NCBI GenBank assembly: GCA_024278555.1
Contig: JAJRSX010000170.1
Span: forward strand, 1 to 25,266
DNA from: a bacterium
GTDB taxonomy: Bacteria > CG2-30-53-67 > CG2-30-70-394
Direction of reading: 5' to 3'
DNA: 25,266 nucleotides
Shown: positions 14,954 to 22,290 of the stretch, in pieces
Layout: the number at the start of each line of letters is the position of its first letter
Numbering within the stretch: position 1 is the stretch's first letter
Position numbers and translations under genes: made by a program
Notes under the pieces: generated by a model
Database searches by the model: none
The model's input: the letters and a program-made list of their open reading frames with translations, nothing else
Told to the model about the DNA's origin: nothing

Positions 14954-14981
14954 ATACTACCAAAGCACGGCCCCTTTGCAA
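14954..14981 (-). promoter_or_regulatory. Candidate promoter for the nuo operon
   Basis: On the minus strand TTGCAA (14981-14976) and TAGTAT (14959-14954) are 16 bases apart and each matches the sigma-70 consensus at 4 of 6 positions. Initiation near 14947 would give a leader of about 80 bases before nuoA. This is the best pair I found in the divergent region, but the assignment is tentative. Confidence 0.35.
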
Positions 14982-15062
14982 CTTCCGCTCGGGGCCGCTG
15001 CGAGCAGGGGAAAGTCCCCCGCCCTCTGCCCTCTCCACCGCCGTCGTAGTAGCGTCCCGCCC

Positions 15063-16547
15063 ATGGCCCCGCGCTCCTCCCGTCGGATCAAGGCGGTCGT
15101 CTACGACCTCCTCTCCAACCCCCTGTCGCCGGCGCGCAACGGGGTCGACCTGGGGATGAGCCTGGTGGTGGTGGTGTCGGTGATCGTCCTCCTGCTGGAG
15201 AGCAGCGTCGCCCCCGGCGACCCCCTGGCGGTGTGGGCCGAGCGGGTGGAGCTGGTGGTGGTGCCGCTGTTTATCGTCGAGTACCTCCTGCGCCTCTGGG
15301 TGGCGAGCGACTTCACCACCGACTACCTCAACCTGCGCGCCGCCGGCACCCCCCTTCCCGCCGCCGCCGGGCGGGCCCTGCTCCCGAAGCTCGCCTTCAT
15401 GGCCCACCCCCTGGCGGTGATCGACCTGCTCGCCATCCTCCCCGCCTTCCGCCCCTTCCGCCTGATGCGCATCTTCGTGCTGGTGCGCTTCCTGAAGATC
15501 CTCCGCTACTCGGGCCACGTGGGACAGCTCCTCTCCGCCTTCCGCGAGCGCTCCTGGGAGCTGGGGATGGTGACGCTCCTCTTCCTCGGGGTGTTGACCT
15601 TCTCCAGCTTCTCCATCTTCATCCTGGAAGCGGAGGTCAACCCGCGGATCCACACCCTCGGCGACGCCTTCTGGTGGGCGATCGTCACCATCACCACGGT
15701 CGGCTACGGCGACGTGGTGGCGGTCACCGGCGCCGGCAAGCTCCTCTCCGGTGGGGTGATGATCTCGGGCCTCGCCTTCCTCGCCTTCTCCACCTCCCTC
15801 ATCGCCTCCGCCCTCACCGAGAAGCTCCTCACCATCAAGGAGAAGAAGATGGTCGACGCCATTTCCCGCCTGAAGCGCCACTATGTAGTCTGCGGCTTCG
15901 GCCAGGTGGGCGAGGCGGTGGCCGACGAGCTCGCCGCCGCCCGCGCCCCCTTCGTCATCCTCGATCGCGACCCGGAGCGGGCCGAGGCCGCGGCAAAGAA
16001 GGGGTACGCGGCCTACGTCGGCAACGCCGTCTCCGAAGATGACCTCCAGGCGGTACGGCTGGATGAGGCGCGCGGCCTGGTGAGCGCCATGGCGAGCGAG
16101 GTGGACAACGTCTACACGGTGCTCACCGCCCGCGAGATGAACCCGACCATCCACATCGTCGCCCGCGCCGCCAGCGAAGAGGCGCGCAAAAAGCTCCTGC
16201 GTGTCGGCGCCAACCGGGTCGTCTACCCGGCGGCCGCCGGCTCCCGCCACATGGCCCACGTGCTCCTGCGCCCCACCGCAAGCGACTTCGTCGAGGTCGC
16301 CATGTCATCGGCCTGCGCTGAGCTCCAGCTCGAGGAGATCACCGTCAGCGCCGACTGCCCGGTCGCCGGCCTGCCGATCAACGAGAGTGGCCTGCGCTCC
16401 AACTACCACGTCCTGGCGGTGGCGGTGAAACGGCGCGACGGCACCATGATCACCGCGCCGCCGGGCAACCTCACCCTGGAGCTCGACGACGTGGTGGTCT
16501 GTATCGGCGGCCTCGACGACCTCGAACGGCTGCGCCGCGAGTGGTAG
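15063..16547 (+). CDS. Voltage-gated-like K+ channel with RCK (TrkA) domains
   Basis: The protein has 494 residues. A six-helix channel core (about residues 28-260) has an S4-like segment with regularly spaced charges (Arg133, Arg136, Arg142, Lys145, Arg148) and the selectivity filter TVGYGD at 212-217. It is followed by an RCK/TrkA-N domain starting VVCGFGQVG (residues 275-283), which has a Rossmann nucleotide-binding loop, and a TrkA-C domain from about residue 400. The domain order is that of E. coli Kch-type channels. I chose ATG 15063, close to the start of homology, although no strong Shine-Dalgarno precedes it. The gene is divergent from nuoA. It ends with TAG in GTAGGAG, which leads into a hairpin. 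Confidence 0.93.
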   Translation: MAPRSSRRIKAVVYDLLSNPLSPARNGVDLGMSLVVVVSVIVLLLESSVAPGDPLAVWAERVELVVVPLFIVEYLLRLWVASDFTTDYLNLRAAGTPLPAAAGRALLPKLAFMAHPLAVIDLLAILPAFRPFRLMRIFVLVRFLKILRYSGHVGQLLSAFRERSWELGMVTLLFLGVLTFSSFSIFILEAEVNPRIHTLGDAFWWAIVTITTVGYGDVVAVTGAGKLLSGGVMISGLAFLAFSTSLIASALTEKLLTIKEKKMVDAISRLKRHYVVCGFGQVGEAVADELAAARAPFVILDRDPERAEAAAKKGYAAYVGNAVSEDDLQAVRLDEARGLVSAMASEVDNVYTVLTAREMNPTIHIVARAASEEARKKLLRVGANRVVYPAAAGSRHMAHVLLRPTASDFVEVAMSSACAELQLEEITVSADCPVAGLPINESGLRSNYHVLAVAVKRRDGTMITAPPGNLTLELDDVVVCIGGLDDLERLRREW

Positions 16548-16550
16548 GAG

Positions 16551-16595
16551 TGCGGTCTTCTTCGCAGACCGCAGAGGCGGCGCTACGACGCCGCC
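16551..16595 (+). terminator. Two tandem hairpins after the K+ channel gene
   Basis: Stem TGCGGTCT/AGACCGCA (16551-16573, 7-base loop) is followed by GGCGGCG/CGCCGCC (16576-16595, 6-base loop). They begin four bases after the channel stop codon. There is no T run, so they could act as a rho-dependent or processing site; the first one is also REP-like (GTAGGAG plus stem). No gene lies from here to 16717. Confidence 0.4.
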
Positions 16596-16638
16596 GAGGG
16601 GGGAGGATTAGGTACGACACGGTGACCGTAGCAATGAG

Positions 16639-16721
16639 GTAGGAGCGGGCCATGCCCGCGATCCAGGCCCGGAGGGCCTGCCGCGCCGGTGGCGCGGATC
16701 GGGGGCATGGCCCCCTCCTAC
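16639..16721. repeat. REP-like element of four consecutive hairpins
   Basis: The outer arms 16639-16664 and 16696-16721 are inverted copies (24 of 26). Each arm is itself a hairpin: GCGGGC-CAT-GCCCGC on the left and GGGGGC-ATG-GCCCCC on the right. Two more stems lie between (AGGCCC/GGGCCT and GCGCC/GGCGC). The two differences between the arms are paired so that each arm keeps its own stem. The right end GTAG (minus strand) supplies the stop codon of the SRPBCC gene. Confidence 0.85.
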
Positions 16722-17329
16722 TCGCCCACCGCCACGCGCAGGGGCACCGCCGCACCACCCACGGCGCCCTGCCGGGCCGCCTCATAGGCGGCACGGAGGA
16801 ACTCGCGGGCGAAGTGCTCCATCACCGGCCGGGTGGCGATGTTCGGCAACCCCACGTCGATCACCGCCCAGTAGCTCAGGCGGACGTGGCCGTCCTGATT
16901 GCGGACGATCAGCGTCCCGTTGAGCTTCTTGAAGCTCCCCTCGATCTGGCGCCACGCCAGGGTGTGGCCGCCGAACTGTTCCACCTCCAGGCGCGCCCAC
17001 TGGCGGCCCGCGGGCCACGGCAGATCGAGGATCACGAAGACCTGCTGGGTCCCGTTGTCCGGATCAGTGGAGAGACGGTAGCTCTCGGCGATCCACGGGT
17101 GGAGCCCCGGATAGCGGGTGAGGTCACAGAGGACCCGGCATAGCTCGTGGTCCACCGCCCCAAAATCCGCCTCCACGTGGAGGATCTGCTCGTGGGGCGT
17201 CGCGCCGGGGGAAAAGCCGGTGTCGATCCGCGGCGAGACAGGCGCCGCACCCGCCGTGGCGACGGCCACCGCGACCGCCGCCAGCAAAGGCCGCCACCTA
17301 GCCACTTTATTTGCCGAGTTACGTACCAT
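16718..17329 (-). CDS. Exported SRPBCC/START-like domain protein
   Basis: The protein has 203 residues. Residues 1-29 form a typical signal peptide (basic start, hydrophobic run LLAAVAVAVATAGA, then Ala-rich end), so the mature protein should be periplasmic or secreted. The rest resembles SRPBCC or polyketide-cyclase-like ligand-binding domains: an N-terminal helix region followed by LTRYPGLHPWIAESYRL, several beta strands (LAWRQIEGSFKKLNGTLIV), and a long C-terminal helix. I do not know its ligand. The start has AGGGAA at a good distance, and a candidate promoter lies at 17433-17461. The stop codon lies within a REP-like palindrome. It is divergent from gcvPA. Confidence 0.7.
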   Translation of the reverse strand: MVRNSANKVARWRPLLAAVAVAVATAGAAPVSPRIDTGFSPGATPHEQILHVEADFGAVDHELCRVLCDLTRYPGLHPWIAESYRLSTDPDNGTQQVFVILDLPWPAGRQWARLEVEQFGGHTLAWRQIEGSFKKLNGTLIVRNQDGHVRLSYWAVIDVGLPNIATRPVMEHFAREFLRAAYEAARQGAVGGAAVPLRVAVGE

Positions 17330-17661
17330 TTTCGTTCCCTAACCGGCTCAACTCACCGCTTTCTCAGGGTAACTTCCGAAGAAGGAATGGGCCGTTAGTA
17401 GAAGAAGAGACGAAAAACAGAATAAGGGTTCTTCTATATCATCATCCCCCTGTAGTACCAATTGGTTACACATATCTAACGAGGTCTTGCTTGACCTGGT
17501 TGCGTTACATTTCCGACCTATTAATTACGCCATTGACACACTCTTCGGAAAAATTAACGACCCCATGACCCACGCACAAGTCCACCTCTATGGCGCAGCT
17601 TCTACCAACGGAGGCAGCCTCCCTTTCCACCGCCCGGCCCGAGGGGTACGATCCCCGCCCC
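17330..17661. other. Divergent A+T-richer spacer upstream of gcvPA
   Basis: These 332 bases between the SRPBCC gene and gcvPA contain no credible gene. From 17330 to about 17570 the sequence is clearly more A+T-rich than the surroundings. A leftward promoter candidate is present (17433-17461). For the rightward gene, a perfect TTGACA at 17533-17538 lacks a good -10 partner. I do not see the conserved core of a glycine riboswitch. Confidence 0.6.
17433..17461 (-). promoter_or_regulatory. Candidate promoter for the SRPBCC gene
   Basis: On the minus strand TTGGTA (17461-17456) and TATAGA (17438-17433) are exactly 17 bases apart; each matches sigma-70 consensus at 4 of 6. Initiation near 17426 would give a leader of about 97 bases. 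It lies in the A+T-richer spacer. Confidence 0.4.
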
Positions 17662-18993
17662 ATGCCGTACCTAACCACCACCGACGCCGATCGCGCCGCC
17701 ATGCTCGCCGCCCTCGGGGTGAACGAGAGCGACGCTCTCTTCGCCTCCATCCCGCCGCGGTTGCGCACCACCCGCCCCCTGGAGCTACCGCCGCCCCTGG
17801 CGGAGGTGGACCTGCGCCGCCACCTGACCGACCTGGCGGCCAGCAACCGCGGCGCCGAGCTGACCTGTTTTGCCGGCGGCGGCGCCTACGACCACGCGAT
17901 CCCGGCGGCGGTGGACACCCTCACCGCCCGCGGCGAGCTGCTCACCGCCTACACCCCGTACCAGCCGGAGATCAGCCAGGGGACCCTGGCGATCACCTTC
18001 GAGTTCCAGACCCTCATCACCCGCCTCACCGGCCTCGAGGTCGCCAACGCCGGCATGTACGACGGCGCCTCCGCCCTCGCCGAGGCCTGCCTCATGGCGA
18101 TGCGCGCCACCCGCCGCGACCGGGTGGTGGTCGACAGCCGCCTCCATCCCGACTGGCTGGCGGTGGTCCGCACCTACCTCGCCGGCAGCGGCGCCGAGGT
18201 GGTCGTCGCCGCCGGCGCCACCGCCCCGACCGAGGTGGACGAGACCACCGCGGCGGTGGTCGTCCAGACCCCGGACTTCACCGGCCGCTGCCTCGACCTG
18301 CGCGGCTGGGGAGAGGCGACCCACGGGGCCGGGGCGCTCCTGGTCACCGCCTGCGACCCCCTCGCCCTGGCGCTCCTCACCCCACCCGCCGCCTGGGGGG
18401 CGGACATCGCCGTGGGCGAGTGCCAGCCCCTCGGCCTGCCCCTCTCCTTTGGCGGCCCCTATCTCGGCTACCTCGCCTGCACCGGCAAGCTGGTGCGCCA
18501 GATGCCCGGCCGCCTGGTGGGGCGCACCGCCGACCACCACGGCAACGACGGCTTCGTCCTCACCCTGCAGGCGCGCGAGCAGCACATCCGCCGGGGCCGC
18601 GCCACCTCCAACATCTGCTCCAACCAGGCCCTGATGGCGGCGCGGGCGACCATCCACACGGCCCTCCTCGGGCCCGTGGGGCTGGCGCGGGTCGCCGCCG
18701 CCTGCGCCGACGGCGCCGAACGCCTGCGCACGGAGTTGCTCGCCATCGACGGCATCGAGGCGGTGGGTGAGCCGCCCCACTTCCGGGAGTTCGCCATCCG
18801 CCTGCCGGTGGCGGCGGAGGACTTCGTCGCGGCGATGGCCGAGCGCTCCATCCTCGCCGGGATCCCCCTGTCGTGCTGGGAGACCAACCGCCCCAACGAG
18901 CTACTCGTGGCGGTCACCGAGCAGCGCACCGCCGATGACCTGGCCGCCTACGTCGCCGCGGCCCGCGCGATCTGCGAGGAGCTTGGCCGCTGA
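17662..18993 (+). CDS. gcvPA: Glycine dehydrogenase (decarboxylating) subunit 1
   Basis: This is the N-terminal-half subunit of the two-subunit P protein of the glycine cleavage system, which decarboxylates glycine and passes aminomethyl to the lipoylated H protein. It has 443 residues, close to the usual 440-455. Typical segments are YTPYQPEISQGTLAITFEFQ, NAGMYDGASALAEA and the TSNICSNQALMA motif near the C-terminal third. I chose the ATG at 17662 because PYLTTTDADRAAMLAALGV is the family N-terminus; an in-frame ATG at 17590 would add 24 atypical residues. Its TGA overlaps the gcvPB ATG. No gcvT, gcvH or lpd is in the window. Confidence 0.94.
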   Translation: MPYLTTTDADRAAMLAALGVNESDALFASIPPRLRTTRPLELPPPLAEVDLRRHLTDLAASNRGAELTCFAGGGAYDHAIPAAVDTLTARGELLTAYTPYQPEISQGTLAITFEFQTLITRLTGLEVANAGMYDGASALAEACLMAMRATRRDRVVVDSRLHPDWLAVVRTYLAGSGAEVVVAAGATAPTEVDETTAAVVVQTPDFTGRCLDLRGWGEATHGAGALLVTACDPLALALLTPPAAWGADIAVGECQPLGLPLSFGGPYLGYLACTGKLVRQMPGRLVGRTADHHGNDGFVLTLQAREQHIRRGRATSNICSNQALMAARATIHTALLGPVGLARVAAACADGAERLRTELLAIDGIEAVGEPPHFREFAIRLPVAAEDFVAAMAERSILAGIPLSCWETNRPNELLVAVTEQRTADDLAAYVAAARAICEELGR

Positions 18994-20447
18994 TGGAGAC
19001 CCTCTTCGACCACCACCGGCCGGGCCAGGCCGGCTGCCGTCTGCTGGACGAGGCGCTACCCACCACCAGCGACGCCATCCCCGCCCCCCTCCGCCGCGCC
19101 GCCCTACCCCCCCTCGCCGAGGTCTCCGAGCCGGAGGTGGTGCGCCACTACACCCGCCTCTCCAGGCAGAACCTGGCGGTGGACACCGCCTTCTACCCGC
19201 TCGGCTCGTGCACCATGAAGCACAACCCGCGGGTGAACGAGCAGGCCGCGGCCCTGCCGGGGCTCGCCGCGCTCCACCCACACTGTGCTCCGCCCCTGGC
19301 CCAGGGGGCGATGCGCCTGATGGTGGAGCTGGAGCAGATGCTCAGCGAGATCACCGGCATGGCCGCGACCACCCTCCAGCCGGCGGCCGGCGCCCACGGC
19401 GAGCTCGCCGCCATGTCGATCGTCCGCGCCCACTTCGAGGGCCGCGGCGAGAGACGTACCACCGTCTTGGTCCCCGACTCCGCCCACGGCACCAACCCCG
19501 CCTCGGCGCGCATGGCCGGGTTTTCGGTCGAGGAGATCCCCTCCACCGCCTCCGGGACCATCGACCTCGACGCCCTCCGCGACCACCTCGGCCCGGACAC
19601 CGCCGCGATGATGGTCACCAACCCCAACACCCTGGGGCTGTTTGAAGGGGAGATCGACCGGATCGCCGATCTCCTCCACGAGGTGGGCGCGCTGCTCTAC
19701 ATGGACGGCGCCAACCTCAACGCCATCCTCGGCAAGGTGCGGCCGGGCGAGATCGGCTTCGACCTCGTCCACCTCAACCTCCACAAGACCTTCTCCACCC
19801 CCCACGGCGGCGGCGGCCCGGGCGCCGGGCCGGTGGCGGTGCGCGGAGACCTCGCCCCCCTCCTCCCGGGCCCGCGGCCGGTGGTCGGCGACGACGGCAC
19901 CATGGAGTGGCAGCAACCGTCCCACTCCATCGGCCGGCTCCTGGCCTCCCACGGCAACTTCGGGGTTCTGGTCCGCGCCTACTGCTACCTCCGCTCCCTC
20001 GGCGCCGCCGGGGTCGTGCGGGTGAGCGAGCAGGCGGTCCTCAACGCCAACTACCTCCGCCACCGGATCGGCGACGCCCTCCCCCTCGCCTACGACGCCC
20101 CCTTCCTCCACGAGTGCGTCCTCACCGCCAGCGAGCTCAAGCGGACCACCGGCTGCACCGCCTTCGACGTGGCCAAGGGGCTCATCGACTGCGGGATTCA
20201 CCCCCCCACCATCTACTTCCCCCTGATCGCCAAGGAGGCGCTGATGGTGGAGCCGACCGAGACCGAGTCCCGCGCCACCCTGGAGGCGGCGGCCGCCGCC
20301 TTCCGGGAGGTCGTCCGCCTCGCCCACGAGGACCCCGAGACCCTCCACGCCGCCCCCCACACCACCCCCCTCGCCCACCTCGACGACACCCGTGCCGCCC
20401 GCAACCCGATCCTCGTGGAGCCCCTGGCCGCAGCGGATCACGACTAA
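18993..20447 (+). CDS. gcvPB: Glycine dehydrogenase (decarboxylating) subunit 2
   Basis: This is the PLP-binding subunit of the two-subunit glycine decarboxylase, 484 residues, the usual length. The PLP lysine is Lys265 in LNLHKTFSTPHGGGGPGAG. FYPLGSCTMKHNPR (residues 68-80) and DSAHGTNPASA (162-172) are further family motifs. The ATG shares a base with the gcvPA stop (TGATG), which makes equimolar, coupled synthesis likely. The C-terminus ends with the usual LDDTRAARNPILV segment. A 59-base gap with no obvious terminator separates it from the convergent peptidase gene. Confidence 0.96.
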   Translation: METLFDHHRPGQAGCRLLDEALPTTSDAIPAPLRRAALPPLAEVSEPEVVRHYTRLSRQNLAVDTAFYPLGSCTMKHNPRVNEQAAALPGLAALHPHCAPPLAQGAMRLMVELEQMLSEITGMAATTLQPAAGAHGELAAMSIVRAHFEGRGERRTTVLVPDSAHGTNPASARMAGFSVEEIPSTASGTIDLDALRDHLGPDTAAMMVTNPNTLGLFEGEIDRIADLLHEVGALLYMDGANLNAILGKVRPGEIGFDLVHLNLHKTFSTPHGGGGPGAGPVAVRGDLAPLLPGPRPVVGDDGTMEWQQPSHSIGRLLASHGNFGVLVRAYCYLRSLGAAGVVRVSEQAVLNANYLRHRIGDALPLAYDAPFLHECVLTASELKRTTGCTAFDVAKGLIDCGIHPPTIYFPLIAKEALMVEPTETESRATLEAAAAAFREVVRLAHEDPETLHAAPHTTPLAHLDDTRAARNPILVEPLAAADHD

Positions 20448-20506
20448 GCTAAGGGCCCGCGAAACCCAGTCGTTACCTTTTCGCAGGCACTCAGTCGGAC
20501 GGACGC

Positions 20507-20917
20507 CTACGGGTGGTACTGCTTGACCCGGTCGCAGTTCCGGACATCGAAGTGGAGCCAGGAGGTGCCGAGCTCGACGCTGCCGATGAGGACAAAGTCC
20601 GAGTCGGCGGGGTTGGCCAAGATCTCCTGCCGCACCTCCTCCGCCGACCACTTGCTGAACAGACAATCGGCCGCGCGACCGAAGGTGTGCTGGCTGAAGG
20701 GGCTATAAAACGGGCTATCCGGGGTGCGCAGACCGCTCCACTCTCGCTCGTGGCCCCAATAGTAGTTGTTGACCGTCATCGGCCCGAACCGGGTGCGCAA
20801 CCGGTCCAGGGCGGTGAGCAGCCGCTCGTCCAGCAGCTCCCACCCCTTCTCTCCCCGCGCCGCGAACACCCCGGGAGGGACCAGCTCGTGAATGGCGAAG
20901 TGCTCACATCTGTACAT
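20507..20917 (-). CDS. Phage-type M15 peptidase-like protein
   Basis: The protein has 136 residues with the zinc-peptidase pattern of the M15 (VanY/DD-carboxypeptidase) family: SQHTFGRAADCLF with His77 and Asp84, and SWLHFDVRN with His122 and Asp124. The N-terminal MYRCEHFAIHELVPP and the MTVNNYYWG segment match small peptidoglycan-cleaving proteins of phages and prophages as I remember them. There is no signal peptide. The start has a strong AGGAGA at 7 bases. The gene stands alone between gcvPB and hupH, without other phage genes, so it looks like a prophage leftover or a domesticated cell-wall enzyme. Confidence 0.75.
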   Translation of the reverse strand: MYRCEHFAIHELVPPGVFAARGEKGWELLDERLLTALDRLRTRFGPMTVNNYYWGHEREWSGLRTPDSPFYSPFSQHTFGRAADCLFSKWSAEEVRQEILANPADSDFVLIGSVELGTSWLHFDVRNCDRVKQYHP

Positions 20918-20949
20918 CGCGTTCTCCTCGCGTCCTGACCTTCCCGTGG

Positions 20950-21618
20950 CTACCCCCCCGCCACCATCGCCGCCGCCTCCTTCGCCGCGTCGGCGAGGTC
21001 TTCGGGGGTGGCGCGGACGACCTCCGGGAGGTCGCCGATCTCGATGGTAGAGAGGATGGTCTTGCCCGAGGCGTTGGCGTGGCGGAGGTGCCAGACGTGG
21101 GCCAGGGCGGCGCCGGTGATGTGGGTCTCGCCGTAGCCGCGCACGTGGATCCGCACCGGCCGCTCCCCGAGGCTCGCGTCGATGAAGGCGAGATCGCCGG
21201 GGGTGAGGGGGAGGTGGGAGAGGTGGATCTGGTGGGGCGGGTCGCCCGGCCGGTAGGCGGCCGCCTGGGTGGTGACCTCGGCGACGATCGCCTCGCCGTT
21301 CATCAGGTCCTCCGGGCGCACCGGGAGGGGGCCGGGGAGGGGCGCCGTCTCCGGGAGCGTGGGGGCGGGCCCTACCTCCAGGCGCGGCGGCGACTCGTGG
21401 CGCCAGACACCGGCCAGCCGCGCCTCCCGGATCCTGCCGCCCGCCACGGTGAAATCCACCTCACCCCTGCCAAGGTAGTCGTCGACCTCGACAAGCTGGT
21501 CCGCCGGCAGGGCGGCGAGGTCGAGGCAGGCGTTGGGGGTGTCGGGCCGCCACCCCTCCAGGGTGGTGGCAAGCCAGGCGAGGACGGCGTCCAGGTCGGT
21601 GGGGGGGGCCACGCTCAC
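20950..21618 (-). CDS. hupH: Hydrogenase accessory protein HupH/HyaF family
   Basis: This is an accessory protein for maturation of membrane-bound uptake [NiFe] hydrogenase, thought in the family to act on the small subunit. It has 222 residues, shorter than the roughly 285 of E. coli HyaF. The C-terminal half carries the HupH motif LPLTPGDLAFIDASLGERPV, then RGYGETHITGAALAHVWHL and the ILSTIEIGDLPEV end. A weaker N-terminal copy (LDLAALPADQLVEVDDYLG, LAGVWR) is visible. The start is GTG, overlapping the hupD stop by four bases (GTGA), with GGGGAG upstream. It is the last hydrogenase gene in the window, followed by an unrelated peptidase gene. Confidence 0.85.
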   Translation of the reverse strand: MSVAPPTDLDAVLAWLATTLEGWRPDTPNACLDLAALPADQLVEVDDYLGRGEVDFTVAGGRIREARLAGVWRHESPPRLEVGPAPTLPETAPLPGPLPVRPEDLMNGEAIVAEVTTQAAAYRPGDPPHQIHLSHLPLTPGDLAFIDASLGERPVRIHVRGYGETHITGAALAHVWHLRHANASGKTILSTIEIGDLPEVVRATPEDLADAAKEAAAMVAGG

Positions 21619-22166
21619 CCCTCTCCCCTCCCCTCGTAGGCCGCCCGCGCCATCTCGGTCGGAGCGAGGGGGGCCGGGGAGGTCGTGCGTCTCTCCGGCT
21701 CGATGCCCCAGCCGCGCAGCTCCGCCACCGCCGCCTCCACCACCTCGTCGAGGCGGGCGGCCACCGGCTCCGTGAGGGAGCCGCCGAAGTCGTCGAGGGT
21801 GACCGGCTGAACACCGATCAGCGTCAGGCGCGACGGCAGGTCACCGGCCAGCGAGGCCGAGGCGAGAACCTCCTGGAAGCCGGTCTGGTGCATGGAGACC
21901 TTCTTCGCCCCGAGGTAGCGCGGCACCCCGTCGCCGCGCACCACCCGGACGGTGGCCGGCTCATCGCCGAAGTCGATGGCGTCGAGGACCAAGAGGTTGG
22001 CCGCGCCGCGCACCAGGGGCAGGAGGAAGAGCCCCTGGGTGCCGCCGTCCGCCACCTCCACCTCCGGGGGGAAGCGGTACCGCTCGTGGAGGAGCTCCAC
22101 CGCCCGCACCCCAAACCCCTCGTCCGCCCACAGGGGGTTGCCGATGCCGAGGACGAGGGTGTGCAT
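21615..22166 (-). CDS. hupD: [NiFe] hydrogenase large-subunit maturation protease
   Basis: This endopeptidase removes the C-terminal tail of the hydrogenase large subunit after nickel insertion. It has 183 residues. Its nickel-sensing residues occupy the same numbers as in HybD: Glu16 (GIGNPLWADEGFG), Asp62 (LDAIDFG) and His93 (SMHQTG). The substrate, HupL, is encoded two genes upstream and carries the expected tail. The C-terminus beyond about residue 160 is longer and Pro/Thr/Ala-rich. A heptad array lies five bases before the ATG and no Shine-Dalgarno is evident. The gene overlaps hupH at its end. Confidence 0.94.
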   Translation of the reverse strand: MHTLVLGIGNPLWADEGFGVRAVELLHERYRFPPEVEVADGGTQGLFLLPLVRGAANLLVLDAIDFGDEPATVRVVRGDGVPRYLGAKKVSMHQTGFQEVLASASLAGDLPSRLTLIGVQPVTLDDFGGSLTEPVAARLDEVVEAAVAELRGWGIEPERRTTSPAPLAPTEMARAAYEGRGEG

Positions 22167-22171
22167 TCTTG

Positions 22172-22185
22172 GCTTTCAGCGGTCA
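22172..22185 (-). repeat. Heptad pair upstream of hupD
   Basis: Two units, GCTTTCA and GCGGTCA (plus strand), lie five bases before the hupD ATG. These are the same units, in the same orientation relative to the gene, as those before nuoM. Confidence 0.7.
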
Positions 22186-22207
22186 GCGAAGCCGCGACGG
22201 GATGGTG

Positions 22208-22290
22208 GTAGGAGCGGGCCATGCCCGCGATCCGCGCCGCAGGCGGGGCAGGCCCTTCGAGCCTGGATCGCGGGCATGGCCCGCTCCTAC
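22208..22290. repeat. REP-like palindrome with perfect 26-base arms
   Basis: Arms 22208-22233 and 22265-22290 are perfect reverse complements, with a 31-base centre. Each arm begins GTAGGAGCGGGCC and contains the hairpin GCGGGC-CAT-GCCCGC. It is the same family and overall length (83 bases) as 16639-16721. Its right end supplies the TAG stop of hupC. It could stabilise the upstream hupS-hupL-hupC message against 3' exonucleases. Confidence 0.9.

Noticed and set aside
15063-16547. TrkA/TrkH-type uptake system
   Set aside because: The RCK domains are fused behind a single six-helix core with one TVGYGD filter, which fits a tetrameric Kch-type channel and not a TrkH/KtrB transporter.
17533-17538. 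Perfect TTGACA as -35 of a gcvPA promoter
   Set aside because: No acceptable -10 hexamer lies 15-19 bases downstream; candidates such as TTAACG match poorly.
17330-17661. Glycine riboswitch upstream of gcvPA
   Set aside because: Expected by pathway, but I could not find the conserved core of the aptamer on the plus strand. A covariance search would settle it.
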